In this document: piece after piece, positions 25,483-35,272 of the stretch
Position numbering within the stretch: position 1 is the stretch's first letter
How the letters are laid out: every line of letters begins with the position of its first letter
Assembly: GCA_002314885.1 (NCBI GenBank)
Contig: DCHT01000066.1
Coordinates: 10,116 to 74,115 of the forward strand
Reading direction: 5' to 3'
DNA length: 64,000 nucleotides
Origin: Bacteroidales bacterium UBA1745
Lineage (GTDB): Bacteria > Bacteroidota > Bacteroidia > Bacteroidales > UBA932
Position numbers and translations under genes: made by a program
Notes under the pieces: generated by a model
What the model was told of the DNA's origin: nothing
What the model saw: the letters and a program-made list of their open reading frames with translations, nothing else
Databases searched by the model: none

Positions 25483-27237
25483 CTAGCAGAATAAGAAGGT
25501 TATGATAAGTGTGCAGATGATGAAGACTATGCCATAGAGCACATAGAACTGCATCTTGCCGTTCTGAAGGAAGGAGAAACGGTCCATCAGGCGGTTGTAG
25601 GCTCCCAGAGGCTTGTCTATGAGAGTGTTCTCCAACTTGTCGTAGGACTCTGACTCGAAGCTGCCGTCGGTAGGGTATATGCCCACAGGCAGTTTCTTTT
25701 CCTTCTTGTTTCCGAGAATGAATGAGAAGAGCTGCACATAGGTCTTCACGAATGAAGTGGCGGTGTACTGGATCTTTGGAGTGCCCTGGGTGTAGCCGCA
25801 GCCCCAGGTAGGGCCTTCAGCCACTGCACGGCGGGCATTGTGCCTGCTCTTGGCGATGTAGATGACGGCTGCAAAAAGCAGGAAGAGAAGGCCTGCAAGG
25901 CCGACCAGAGTCAGGTTGACATTGGTGTTCAGGGCTTCGCTGCTTGCGTATGGGAAGCATTCTATGGCTTTGCCTGCAAGTTTCGAGTAGAGACCCGGGC
26001 AGAGGCCGATGGAAAGCATGATCACTGCCTCGATGGCGAGCGGAACGATGCGGCAAGGCTCCATTTCGTGGGCGTCCACTTCAGTCCTAGGGCTGCCCAG
26101 GAAGATGATTCCGAATGCCTTGGTGAAGCAGAGGATTGCGAGACCGCCTATCATCACGAGGGCCAGGATGGAGAATACCGCTCCGGTGGTGACGCCTGGC
26201 TCTGCACCCTGCATCCATCCGAAGAGGCCGCTGTAGATGAGGAATTCGGAGATGAATCCGTTCATTGGCGGCAGACCGCAGATGGCAATTGAGGCAATGA
26301 GGAAGAGGGCCGCGGTCCAAGGCATCTTCTTGGCCAGGCCACCGAGGCTCTCGATATCGAGGGTGTGGGTGGCGTGATATACGTTGCCTGAACAGAAGAA
26401 GAGCACTGACTTGAAGAGGGCGTGGTTGAGCGTGTGCAGCAGCGCACCTGCGAAACCGAGGGTTGCGAGCACCGTGTCGCCGTTGCCGGCTCCGATGCAG
26501 CCGAGTCCTATGCCCATACCGATGATTCCGATGTTCTCGATGCTATGGTAGGCGAGGAGCTTCTTGAGGTTGTGCTGAAGTATGGCCATCATCACGCCAT
26601 AGAGGCCCGAAATGGCTGAAACCGTGAGTATGATGGCACCTGCAGTCACGAAGTCGATGCTGAACCAGGAGATCATCCTGAGTATGCCGAAGATGCCTAT
26701 CTTGATGATCACGCCTGACATCACGCCTGAAATATGGGCCGGAGCTGCTGGATGCGCGTATGGCAGCCAGGTGTGGAAAGGCACGAAGCCGGCCTTCACC
26801 GCGAAGCCTGCGAAAAGGAGCAGGAATGCGGCCATTCCGTTGTTGTGGGCGCAGTAGCGGGGGATAGAGCAGAATTCGTAGGAACCTGTCTTCGCTGCTA
26901 TCATCATAAATCCAGCGGTCAGAAGCACCACTGAAACGTGTGACTGAATGAAGAAATTGATGCCGGCCTTGATCGTCTCCGGCTTCTCGCTCTCATAAAT
27001 GATAAGGAAGAACGAGCTGAGGGCCATGATTTCCCAGCACACCAGGAACTGAATGGAGTTCTGCACCACGCACAGCAGCATCATCGATGCGTATGCTATG
27101 GCGTAATTGATCCAATGGAGAGTGTTCCTGAGAGGCCTGCCCTTGTAGTGCTTCATATAGCCGATTCCGTAGATAGCGCCGCAAACGAACACTATCGTAA
27201 TGATGGCCATAAACCACATTGATAAGTACATATTCAT
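25483..27237 (-). CDS. Ehr complex: HyfB/NuoL-like antiporter-type membrane subunit
   Basis: A 584-residue proton-antiporter-type subunit, first gene of the complex operon. Motifs: VCWEIMALSSFFLIIYES (TM5 Glu), FAVKAGFVPFHTWLPYAHPA (TM7 Lys), KKLLAYHSIENIGIIGMG, HTLNHALFKSVLFFCSGNVY and GLPPMNGFISEFLIYSG. The order HyfB-C-E-F-G-I across the operon is that of hydrogenase-4-like loci, without HyfD, HyfA or HyfH genes. The start is uncertain: frames allow 27261, 27237 or 27231. I choose 27237 because a -7 element covers 27259-27266, placing 27261 inside the promoter. Confidence 0.9.
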   Translation of the reverse strand: MNMYLSMWFMAIITIVFVCGAIYGIGYMKHYKGRPLRNTLHWINYAIAYASMMLLCVVQNSIQFLVCWEIMALSSFFLIIYESEKPETIKAGINFFIQSHVSVVLLTAGFMMIAAKTGSYEFCSIPRYCAHNNGMAAFLLLFAGFAVKAGFVPFHTWLPYAHPAAPAHISGVMSGVIIKIGIFGILRMISWFSIDFVTAGAIILTVSAISGLYGVMMAILQHNLKKLLAYHSIENIGIIGMGIGLGCIGAGNGDTVLATLGFAGALLHTLNHALFKSVLFFCSGNVYHATHTLDIESLGGLAKKMPWTAALFLIASIAICGLPPMNGFISEFLIYSGLFGWMQGAEPGVTTGAVFSILALVMIGGLAILCFTKAFGIIFLGSPRTEVDAHEMEPCRIVPLAIEAVIMLSIGLCPGLYSKLAGKAIECFPYASSEALNTNVNLTLVGLAGLLFLLFAAVIYIAKSRHNARRAVAEGPTWGCGYTQGTPKIQYTATSFVKTYVQLFSFILGNKKEKKLPVGIYPTDGSFESESYDKLENTLIDKPLGAYNRLMDRFSFLQNGKMQFYVLYGIVFIICTLIITFLFC

Positions 27238-27258
27238 CTCGATTTTATAAAACGGGCG

Positions 27259-27266
27259 CAAATGTA
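27259..27266 (-). promoter_or_regulatory. -7 promoter element (TACATTTG) of the Ehr operon
   Basis: TACATTTG on the minus strand fits TAnnTTTG and lies 22 bases from the chosen start at 27237. A clear -33 TTTG is missing. The 83-base interval also holds the control region of the divergent FAD-oxidoreductase operon; a weaker TATATTTA at 27293-27300 could be its -7 element. Confidence 0.5.
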
Positions 27267-27320
27267 CGAAAATTTTATTAAATAAATATGTGTATATTTA
27301 CGGCTGAAATATTCAATTAA

Positions 27321-28634
27321 ATGAATCAGATCATTACTCTTTCTGCACAGGTTCCTGTAGTCGGCCAGTATGACACCGTAGTCTGCGGTGGTGGCCCTGC
27401 AGGCTTCATCGCCGCAATCGCTGCTGCAAGGCAGGGCGCAAAGACGGCTCTCATCGAACAGTATGGCTTCCTGGGTGGTATGGCCACCACGGGCTTCGTG
27501 GCCCCTCTCAGCGTCTTCACTTACAATAATGAGAAGGTGATAGGCGGCATTCCTTGGGAGTTCATCGAGCGCCTGCAGGCTATGGGCGGCGGTCTGATCG
27601 AGAAGCCTCTCGGCAACGTGGCATTCGACCCGGAGATGTACAAGCTCTGCTGCCAGCAGATGGTGCTCGAGGCCGGTGTGGAACTGTATATGCACAGTTA
27701 TCTCTGCGGCTGTACCAAGAGCGCCGACGGACATATCGAGAACGTGATCATCACCAATAAGAACGGCTTTGAGGCCATTGGCGGCAAGGTTTTCATCGAT
27801 TGCACCGGTGATGCCGACCTGGCTCACTTCGCAGGTGCTGAGATGCTCCCGGACGAAGGCAAGCCTCTCCAGCCGCTTTCAAGTTACTTCATACTCGGCG
27901 GCGTGGATACGACATCGCCTCGCATCGACCAGGCCATGCACCACAACCGCCAGGGCGTCAACTGCCATTGCGAAAGCATCAGGGACGAACTCGTGGCCCG
28001 GAGGGAAGAACTCGGCATTCCTGAGTTCGGCGGACCTTGGTTCTGCACGACTCTGCAGCCTGGTGTCGTGACCGTCAATATGACCCGTACGGCGGCGAAT
28101 GCCTGCGACAACCGCGACTATACTGCCGCCGAATGCCGCCTGCGCGAGCAGGCCTATCAGATGGCAGCAGTGCTCCGTGACAATTTCGAGGAATTCAAGA
28201 ACTGCTATGTGCTCGCTGTGGCACCTACGGCCGGCATTCGTGAAACGCGCCGCGTCAAGGGCCTCCACGTGATTACTGCTCAGGAATATGTGAGCGCCTT
28301 CAGATATGACGACAGCGTCTCCAGAGGTGCTCATCCTATCGATATCCACGTAGCCAGCGGCCCTGCCCAGAACGTCACTTTCCTGAAGTCTCCGGCATAC
28401 GTACCTTATCGTTCATTGCTCGCAGAGAGCCTTGACAACCTGCTTGTTGCAGGCCGTTGCATCTCTGCGGACAAGACTTCATTCGCATCTCTGCGTGTGC
28501 AGGCCTCCTGTATGGGAACCGGACAGGCAGCGGGCGTGGCTGCAGCTCAGTGTGCAGCATCGGGACGTGACGTGCGCAAGGCGGATGTCGCTGCCCTTAT
28601 GGATACCCTTCGTGAAATCGGTACAGTGATTTAG
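27321..28634 (+). CDS. FAD-dependent oxidoreductase (FAD_oxidored, PF12831-like)
   Basis: A 437-residue flavoprotein opening with the Rossmann FAD motif VVCGGGPAGFIAAIAAARQG and the characteristic LIEQYGFLGGMATTGFV segment of the FAD_oxidored family. A C-terminal FAD-contacting block reads NLLVAGRCISADKTSFASLR, then QASCMGTGQAAGVAAA. There is no signal peptide, so it is cytosolic. The physiological substrate is unknown. It is the first gene of a plus-strand run with an SSS symporter one base downstream, then DUF4886, GH2 and GH33 genes, which suggests oxidation of an imported sugar or polyol derivative. That role is inferred only from the neighbourhood. Confidence 0.85.
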   Translation: MNQIITLSAQVPVVGQYDTVVCGGGPAGFIAAIAAARQGAKTALIEQYGFLGGMATTGFVAPLSVFTYNNEKVIGGIPWEFIERLQAMGGGLIEKPLGNVAFDPEMYKLCCQQMVLEAGVELYMHSYLCGCTKSADGHIENVIITNKNGFEAIGGKVFIDCTGDADLAHFAGAEMLPDEGKPLQPLSSYFILGGVDTTSPRIDQAMHHNRQGVNCHCESIRDELVARREELGIPEFGGPWFCTTLQPGVVTVNMTRTAANACDNRDYTAAECRLREQAYQMAAVLRDNFEEFKNCYVLAVAPTAGIRETRRVKGLHVITAQEYVSAFRYDDSVSRGAHPIDIHVASGPAQNVTFLKSPAYVPYRSLLAESLDNLLVAGRCISADKTSFASLRVQASCMGTGQAAGVAAAQCAASGRDVRKADVAALMDTLREIGTVI

Positions 28635-28635
28635 T

Positions 28636-30342
28636 ATGACTTGGTTAGACTACGGAGCCATTGCCGCCTACTTCGTGGGACTGGTGGCAATCAGCCTTCT
28701 CGTGAAGGGCAAGATCCGCAATTCGAGTGATATGTTCATAGCCGGCCGCAACTCTTCGTGGTGGCTCAGTGGCGTATCTTCATATATGACCGTGTTCAGC
28801 GCCAGCACCTTCGTGGTATGGGGCGGCGTGGCCTACAAATCCGGCCTCGTGGCCGCTGTGGTGGGCTATATGTTTGCCGTGGCAGCAGTGCCTGTGGGCC
28901 TGTGGATCGCAGGCAGATGGAGAAAGATGCGCATCGATTCTCCGGGCGAATACCTTGCGATACGTTTCGGCAAGAGCACGGTGAATTTCTACACCATCGC
29001 CGGCATCGTGGGCCGTGGAGTCCACACCGCAACGGCGCTTTACGCAGTTTCCATCATCCTGAGCGCCCTGACGGGACTCAACATCTGGATAGCCATACTT
29101 ATTCTCGGTACAGTTACCCTCATCTATACCGTGATCGGCGGCTTCCTGGCCGTTCTGCTCACGGATTTCGTGCAGTTTGCCGTACTTCTGGCAGTGGTGC
29201 TCTTCCTCGTGCCGCTTTCATTCAAAGAGGTTGGGGGAGTGCAGGTGTTCCTTGACAATGCCCGTCAGATTCCTGGTTTCCTGAGCGGTACTTCTCAGAC
29301 TTACACCTGGCTCTGGCTGGTGCTCTGGGCTGTGCTCAATGTGGCATATCTCGGTGGTGACTTCCCGTTCGTGCAGCGCTACATCAGCGTGCCGACCAGA
29401 AAGGATGCCCAGAAGAGCATTTTCCTCGTTGGAGCCCTCTATATCCTAACTCCGCTGCTGTGGTACCTTCCGGCTATGATCTACCGTGTGCTGGTGCCTG
29501 GTCCCGGTATGGACGTGGATCCTGCCGCAATGACCACTCTCGGCGAGAGCGCATACGTGGAAATGGGCAAGAGGGTGCTGATGAACGGTATGCTGGGCAT
29601 TATGCTCGCTGCTATGCTTTCAGCCACTATGTCTATGGTGTCCGGCACTCTCAACGTCTATGCGAACGTATTTACCTGTGACATCTGGGGCGCCCGCCAC
29701 AAGAATGCCGCAGAGAGCGATAAGATACGTGCAGGCCGCGTATTTACTCTCGTGTTCGGCCTGGCCATCACCGCCGGTGCTATGCTGATTCCGTTTGCCG
29801 GAGGCGCAGAGAAGGTGGTTGTGACCATACTCACGATGATACTCTGTCCTCTGTATATTCCGTCCCTCTGGGGCATTTTCAGCCGCAGGCTCACCGGCAA
29901 GCAGCTGATGATAGCTATGCTCGCATCCTGGGCAGTAGGCTTCACTGCAAGGTTCACGGTGCCTGCCGAGATTATCAGGCCGAGTCTCATCGAGTCCATC
30001 TCCGGCAGCATCCTGCCTATAGCCATCCTTTCCGTGATGGAAATCGTATCCTGGCGAAAGGGCCTTGTCGCTCCAGGTGCTGAGGCTGTGCTGGCCATCA
30101 GCGATCCTGACTCCGACAGACAGAGCACTCCTGAGATGAAGGCTGCCTCCAGGGCCTATTCCGACCTCGCAATTTCCTGCTTCTGCGCCACCATCGGCGT
30201 CGTGGCATTGCTGCTGACCGTGCTGCTCATTGCCGGCGATCCTAAGACCGTCGCTGCCAAGGGCATAGTGATATGGTTCATTGCAGCCATCGTTGTCGTC
30301 GTTGCTACATATCTGGCCTATAGGCTTTTACGTAAGAAATAA
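28636..30342 (+). CDS. Sodium:solute symporter (SSS family)
   Basis: A 568-residue inner-membrane transporter of the sodium/solute symporter family with about 13-14 TM segments. Landmarks: DMFIAGRNSSWWLSGVSSYM, TVFSASTFVVWGGVAYKSGL, WRKMRIDSPGEYLAIRFGKS, YTVIGGFLAVLLTDFVQFAV (the TM5-TM6 Na+-site region) and MLAAMLSATMSMVSGTLNVY (TM8-like with Ser/Thr Na+ ligands). It overlaps no gene but starts one base after the oxidoreductase stop. Because the downstream genes encode a sialidase and a beta-galactosidase, sialic acid or galactose are candidate substrates. SSS-type sialic acid transporters are known, but the sequence itself does not settle this. Confidence 0.93.
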   Translation: MTWLDYGAIAAYFVGLVAISLLVKGKIRNSSDMFIAGRNSSWWLSGVSSYMTVFSASTFVVWGGVAYKSGLVAAVVGYMFAVAAVPVGLWIAGRWRKMRIDSPGEYLAIRFGKSTVNFYTIAGIVGRGVHTATALYAVSIILSALTGLNIWIAILILGTVTLIYTVIGGFLAVLLTDFVQFAVLLAVVLFLVPLSFKEVGGVQVFLDNARQIPGFLSGTSQTYTWLWLVLWAVLNVAYLGGDFPFVQRYISVPTRKDAQKSIFLVGALYILTPLLWYLPAMIYRVLVPGPGMDVDPAAMTTLGESAYVEMGKRVLMNGMLGIMLAAMLSATMSMVSGTLNVYANVFTCDIWGARHKNAAESDKIRAGRVFTLVFGLAITAGAMLIPFAGGAEKVVVTILTMILCPLYIPSLWGIFSRRLTGKQLMIAMLASWAVGFTARFTVPAEIIRPSLIESISGSILPIAILSVMEIVSWRKGLVAPGAEAVLAISDPDSDRQSTPEMKAASRAYSDLAISCFCATIGVVALLLTVLLIAGDPKTVAAKGIVIWFIAAIVVVVATYLAYRLLRKK

Positions 30343-30361
30343 TCAATAATATTCAAGCATA

Positions 30362-32026
30362 ATGAACACTAAAATCCTTTCTGTCATCGCTTCCATCGCG
30401 ATGGTCGCAATTGCTTCCTGCTCGGATATCACTCCTGAGCCGGTTCCAGATCCAGATCCCGATCCTACTCCAGTGACTCCGACTCCTGACCCGGATCCCG
30501 ATCCTACCAAACCGCTTCCTGAAACCATCAAGCTGCTTTGCATCGGCAACAGTTTCTCTGCGGATGCTGTGGAGCAGGAACTCTATGGCCTTTTCGAGGC
30601 TGTAGGTCAGAAGATCATCATCGGTGATATGTACATCGGAGGCTGTCCTCTCGAGACTCACGCCAACAATGCCAAGAATGACGCAGCCGCATACAGCTAC
30701 AGGAAGATCGTCAACGGTGCTTTGACCACCACTTCCAGCGTCAAGCTTTCCACGGCTCTCAAGGACGAGGACTGGACCTTCATCAGCATTCAGGAAGGTG
30801 CTGGATTCCACGGATTCTACGATACGACTTATAACGGCGTAACCCATTCTATGGAGCCTAACCTGACATATCTCATCAATTATGTAAAGGAAAACGGCCC
30901 TAAGGATGCTACTCTTGTCTATCACGCGCCTTGGGCAGCAAAACCAGGCTACACAGGTGTGAAGTTCAGTTATTACGGCTACGACCAGAAGGTGATGTAC
31001 GATATGATCTGCACGGCTACTCAGCAGGTTGTGGCGGCTCATCCTGAGATCGGACTCGTGATGAACTCTATGGACGCCATCCAGAATGCGAGAACCACGT
31101 ATCTCGGTGAGGACTTCAACCGCGACGGCTGGCATCTCAGCTATTCCAAGGGCAGATATACCGCAGGATGCCTCTGGTTTGAGAAGATTATGGGAAGGAG
31201 CGTCGTAGGCAACACATATCATCCAAATACCATCTCCGATTATGTGGCCAACGTCTGCCAGCAGGCGGCACACGGGGCAGTGGAGCATCCATACACCGTA
31301 ACTGACCTGTCTTCAATCCCTGATCCGGGAGAGGTGAAGGACACCGTCAAGAGGCAGATCCTTGCGAAGTGGTATTTCTCTCCAGCGAGGGCTAAGTCTG
31401 ACGGCTGCATCCAGACCTGGACCGGTCAGACCGAGCCGGGTGTCTACAGATATTCCAATGAACCGGGCGAGAGGGGATACTACCTGGCCAACGAAGAAGG
31501 CAAGGGCAAGCTTAGCTATGTTCAGGTGGACAAGACCCAGTGGACTGCAAGCAATTCAGGTCTGTCAATCCTCGATGTCAGCAACGGTGGACAGCCTGTT
31601 ATGTGCGGCCCTATGACCGGAGACTACTGGCTGTTTGAGACTACCGGAAATTACAATATTGCCGAAGGCTCGAATGTGCATATCATTTTCACTTACAACC
31701 CTGGAAACTACGGTGCAAAGTACTGGATGGTAGAATATATGGACGGTGACAAGTGGGTTCCTGCCTTCGACACCGCTACGACTACGATCACCGAGCAGGG
31801 CGAAATCACCTATAACATCGCCTTTACATCTTCCCAGAAGATTGTGGAATTCACGAAGACCCTTACTGAGCCTACCGTGGAATTCAAGGTCAGGATGACC
31901 TGCTGCTCAACCTATCAGGTGAACGACAAGTATTTCGCCTCGCCTAACGCCAAGTGCGCTTCGCGTATTGCCGGCGACCCGAACAATGAGGCCAAGCCTC
32001 TCCCACAGATGGATATCGTACTGTAA
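30362..32026 (+). CDS. DUF4886 SGNH-like lipoprotein with C-terminal beta-sandwich domain
   Basis: A 554-residue lipoprotein (MNTKILSVIASIAMVAIASC, lipobox ASC). It has an unusual Pro-Asp linker of about 35 residues (PDPDPDPTPVTPTPDPDPDP), then a DUF4886 domain starting KLLCIGNSFSADAVEQELYG. The GNSFS motif is the SGNH-type nucleophile block, with ISIQEGAGFHGFY and a Trp/His motif (DGWHLSYSKGRY) as the later catalytic region. The last 220 residues form a beta-rich, galactose-binding-like domain that could hold a glycan. An esterase role, such as removing acetyl groups from sialic acids, fits the following sialidase gene but is inference. The gene ends three bases before the GH2 gene. Confidence 0.8.
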   Translation: MNTKILSVIASIAMVAIASCSDITPEPVPDPDPDPTPVTPTPDPDPDPTKPLPETIKLLCIGNSFSADAVEQELYGLFEAVGQKIIIGDMYIGGCPLETHANNAKNDAAAYSYRKIVNGALTTTSSVKLSTALKDEDWTFISIQEGAGFHGFYDTTYNGVTHSMEPNLTYLINYVKENGPKDATLVYHAPWAAKPGYTGVKFSYYGYDQKVMYDMICTATQQVVAAHPEIGLVMNSMDAIQNARTTYLGEDFNRDGWHLSYSKGRYTAGCLWFEKIMGRSVVGNTYHPNTISDYVANVCQQAAHGAVEHPYTVTDLSSIPDPGEVKDTVKRQILAKWYFSPARAKSDGCIQTWTGQTEPGVYRYSNEPGERGYYLANEEGKGKLSYVQVDKTQWTASNSGLSILDVSNGGQPVMCGPMTGDYWLFETTGNYNIAEGSNVHIIFTYNPGNYGAKYWMVEYMDGDKWVPAFDTATTTITEQGEITYNIAFTSSQKIVEFTKTLTEPTVEFKVRMTCCSTYQVNDKYFASPNAKCASRIAGDPNNEAKPLPQMDIVL

Positions 32027-32029
32027 GAT

Positions 32030-35000
32030 ATGAAACTCAAACTGTTCTTTTCCGGCCTCTGTGCCGTTGTCTTATTTCCTTGTGCGTATGCACAGGAGTG
32101 GCAGAACCCGGAGCTTCTTTCTCTGAACAAGGAAGAGCCGGTGGCATACGCGTGCTCGTTCGCCGATGAGAATGATGCTTTGGCAGTACTGCCGGAAAAG
32201 AGCAGCTTCTACCGTTCATTGAACGGAAAATGGAAGTTCTGCTGGTCTGCGGACCCTGATTCGCGTCCGACGGATTTCTTCCAGAACGGCTTTGACGCTG
32301 CTTCCTGGGATGATATCGACGTGCCTTCCTGCTGGAACATTGCAGGCATCCAGAAAGACGGCAGTCTGAAGTACGGAGTGCCGATCTACGTCAATCAGCC
32401 CGTGATTTTTATGCACAGAAGAGTGCCTGGCGACTGGCGCGAGGGTGTTATGCGCACTCCGCCTGAGGACTGGACGACCTTCAAGTACAGAAACGAGGTA
32501 GGCTCTTATCTGCGCAGTTTCACTGTCCCTTCTGACTGGGCCGGCCGCCGCGTCTATGTCAATTTCGACGGCGTGGATTCCTTCTTCTATATATGGATCA
32601 ATGGCGAATATCTCGGATTCAGCAAGAACAGCCGCAACACCGCCCGCTTTGACATCACCGACTTGCTCAGAGAAGGGGAGAACAGCATTGCGGTCGAGGT
32701 CTATCGCAACAGCGACGGCTCATTCCTGGAGGCTCAGGATATGTTCAGGCTTCCGGGCATCATACGCAACGTATATCTGACTTCCGCCCCTCAGGTCCAG
32801 ATCGAGGACCTGGTCATCCAGACCACTGATGTGGCAGGGGATGGCATCGGTCAGCAGGACGCGTCGTTCGCAATCACTTCCAGAATCAGGAACTGTTCTG
32901 ACGCCGCTGCCCAGGGATATATAATTAGGTATAATGCCTATCCGGTGGCGTTGTACAGCGATGAAACCGCTGCGGCTACTGCTTGTTCCGGCACGCAGTC
33001 CTTCAATGTGGAAGCCGCAAAATCGACCACTGAACGTTCTGAACTGAAGATTGAAAAGGCAAGGCTCTGGTCTGCAGAGGAACCTTGGCGCTATGTGCTC
33101 ACTGCGACTCTTCTTGATTCAGAGGGCAAGGTGCTCGACGTGAAGAGCACTTATTTCGGCGCCTGTCTCGTGCAGATTAAAGGCGACTTCTTCTATCTCA
33201 ACCACCAGAGGATCAGGTTCAAAGGTGTGAACCGTCACGAGACCAATCCTTCGACCGGACACGCGATTTCCCACGAGCAGATGCTCAGGGAAGTGATGCT
33301 GATGAAGCAGGGCAACATCAACCACGTCCGCACCTCGCACTACAGCAACGATCCTTATTGGTTCTATCTCTGCAACAAATACGGCATCTATCTAGAATCC
33401 GAGGCCAACGTCGAGTCGCACGAGTATTATTACGGTAAGGCGTCCCTGTCCCATCCGGCAGAGTGGAAGGCCGCTCACGTGGCCAGGAATATGGAAATGG
33501 TGCATCAGCACGTGAACAATCCGTGCATTGCGATATGGTCATTGGGCAATGAGGCCGGTCCGGGCGAGAATTTCGTCGCTGCATACGAGGCTGTCAAAGC
33601 CTTCGATCCGCGTCCTGTCCAGTATGAAAGGAACAATGACATAGTGGATATGGGCTCGAACCAGTATCCAGACGTCGCGTGGACCTGGTATGCCGCCTCC
33701 GGACAGGCATCCGATGTGAAATATCCGTTCCACATCTCCGAATATGCCCATTCGATGGGCAATGCCGGCGGCAACCTCGTGGACCTCTGGGAAGCCATCG
33801 AAAGCAGCGACTACATCTGTGGCGGCGCCATCTGGGACTGGGTGGACCAGGCGATGGACTACTACACCGAGAAAGGACAGCATTTCTATGCCTACGGCGG
33901 CGATTTCGGCGACAAGCCTAACGACGGTATGTTCTGTATGAACGGCATTATGCTTCCTGACCTCTCTCCGAAGCCGGAGTACTATGAGGTCAAGAAGGTC
34001 TATCAGAACGTCGGAATCACGCTTGAGGGTCCTTCCAGCATCAAAGTATTCAATAAGAGGTATTTCACTTCGCTTGGCGATTGTGCTCTTCGCTGGACAC
34101 TGCTCGCTGACGGCGAGAAGGTCGCTGAGGCTGTCGTTGCCAAGGATCTGTCGCAGATTGCTCCGCGTTCAAGTGAGGTTTTTGCCCTCGAACTTCCGGA
34201 TATGCCTGACGGCCCTGAGTATCTGCTCAATATCGAACTGGTTCTGAATTCCGATCAGCCTTGGGCTGAGAAGGGCTACGTCCAGATGGCAGAGCAGCTG
34301 TCGCTCAAAGAGGCTGCCGAAAGGGAAGAGCAGGCTGTCAAAGGTAGGATAAAAGTATCCCAGAAGGGCGATATGGTGAGAGTCAGGGCGAAAGGTATGG
34401 TCGCAAGATTCAACACCCAGGACGGCTCTTTGTACAGCCTTGCCAAGAATGGCCGCACGCTCATCTCTGCTGGCAATGGACCTGCGTTGGATGCGCTCCG
34501 CGCCCCGGTCGACAATGACAATTGGTTCTACGAGTCCTGGTATGAAATGGGACTTCACAATCTCAGGCACAAGGCCGTTGAATCAAAAATTTCGGAACTC
34601 GAAGACGGCAGCGTAAGACTCGAGTTCACCATCGAGAGCAAAGCCCCTAACGCTGCCCTCATCACAGGCGGTGCATCGGGTACTTACACGGTTGAAGAAT
34701 TGCCTGATTCACTTGCATATATCTCTTTCATTACCAAGCAGATATGGACTGTCAGACCTGACGGTCGCATCGAGCTTGACAGCGAGATCACTCCGAACGA
34801 TCCGGAGATCATTTTCCCAAGGCTCGGCTATCTCCTCAAGCTGAATTCCCGCTTTGACCGCTACTGCTATTATGGACGCGGTCCTTGGAACAACTATCCG
34901 GACCGCAAGGCAGGATCATTCCTGGGCATCTACAAGAGCACTGTCGCAGAGCAGTTCGTGAACTTCCCTAAGCCTCAGGATATGGCCAACAGGGAAGATG

Positions 35001-35272
35001 TACGCTGGTGCAGCCTCACAAGCAGATGTGGCAGAGGTCTCAAGTTCGTCGCGAAGACCCGGATGAGCACATCCGCACTCCCTTGGAGCGATGCTCAGCT
35101 GACATTGGCCCCTCATCCTCACGAGCTGCCTGAAAGCGACGGCATCTATCTCCACCTTGACGCGGCCGTGACCGGTCTTGGAGGCACCAGCTGCGGTCAG
35201 GACATTCCTCTCGAGAGGGACCGTGTTCAGGGCTCTCAGAGGCTTAAAATCGAAATTATTCCAGTCAAATGA
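32030..35272 (+). CDS. GH2 beta-galactosidase (LacZ-like), exported
   Basis: A 1080-residue GH2 enzyme of LacZ architecture: signal peptide (MKLKLFFSGLCAVVLFPCAY, cleavage near AQE), sugar-binding jelly roll (FYRSLNGKWKFCWSADPDSR), Ig-like domains, TIM barrel and the C-terminal Bgal_small domain. The acid/base Glu lies in IAIWSLGNEAGPGENF. The nucleophile Glu lies in HISEYAHSMGNAGGNLVDLW. The barrel entry motif is FKGVNRHETNPSTGHAIS. Length fits exported Bacteroides beta-galactosidases. It would remove terminal galactose from host or dietary glycans after sialic acid removal. Its stop overlaps by four bases (ATGA) with the start of the sialidase gene, strong evidence that the two enzymes are made together. 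Confidence 0.95.
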   Translation: MKLKLFFSGLCAVVLFPCAYAQEWQNPELLSLNKEEPVAYACSFADENDALAVLPEKSSFYRSLNGKWKFCWSADPDSRPTDFFQNGFDAASWDDIDVPSCWNIAGIQKDGSLKYGVPIYVNQPVIFMHRRVPGDWREGVMRTPPEDWTTFKYRNEVGSYLRSFTVPSDWAGRRVYVNFDGVDSFFYIWINGEYLGFSKNSRNTARFDITDLLREGENSIAVEVYRNSDGSFLEAQDMFRLPGIIRNVYLTSAPQVQIEDLVIQTTDVAGDGIGQQDASFAITSRIRNCSDAAAQGYIIRYNAYPVALYSDETAAATACSGTQSFNVEAAKSTTERSELKIEKARLWSAEEPWRYVLTATLLDSEGKVLDVKSTYFGACLVQIKGDFFYLNHQRIRFKGVNRHETNPSTGHAISHEQMLREVMLMKQGNINHVRTSHYSNDPYWFYLCNKYGIYLESEANVESHEYYYGKASLSHPAEWKAAHVARNMEMVHQHVNNPCIAIWSLGNEAGPGENFVAAYEAVKAFDPRPVQYERNNDIVDMGSNQYPDVAWTWYAASGQASDVKYPFHISEYAHSMGNAGGNLVDLWEAIESSDYICGGAIWDWVDQAMDYYTEKGQHFYAYGGDFGDKPNDGMFCMNGIMLPDLSPKPEYYEVKKVYQNVGITLEGPSSIKVFNKRYFTSLGDCALRWTLLADGEKVAEAVVAKDLSQIAPRSSEVFALELPDMPDGPEYLLNIELVLNSDQPWAEKGYVQMAEQLSLKEAAEREEQAVKGRIKVSQKGDMVRVRAKGMVARFNTQDGSLYSLAKNGRTLISAGNGPALDALRAPVDNDNWFYESWYEMGLHNLRHKAVESKISELEDGSVRLEFTIESKAPNAALITGGASGTYTVEELPDSLAYISFITKQIWTVRPDGRIELDSEITPNDPEIIFPRLGYLLKLNSRFDRYCYYGRGPWNNYPDRKAGSFLGIYKSTVAEQFVNFPKPQDMANREDVRWCSLTSRCGRGLKFVAKTRMSTSALPWSDAQLTLAPHPHELPESDGIYLHLDAAVTGLGGTSCGQDIPLERDRVQGSQRLKIEIIPVK

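Noticed and set aside
20270..27237. A functional group-4 [NiFe] hydrogenase (Hyf/formate hydrogenlyase)
   Set aside because: All four [NiFe] cysteines are missing in the large subunit and three of four proximal-cluster cysteines in the small subunit, and no maturation genes are nearby. Ehr-type is the better label.
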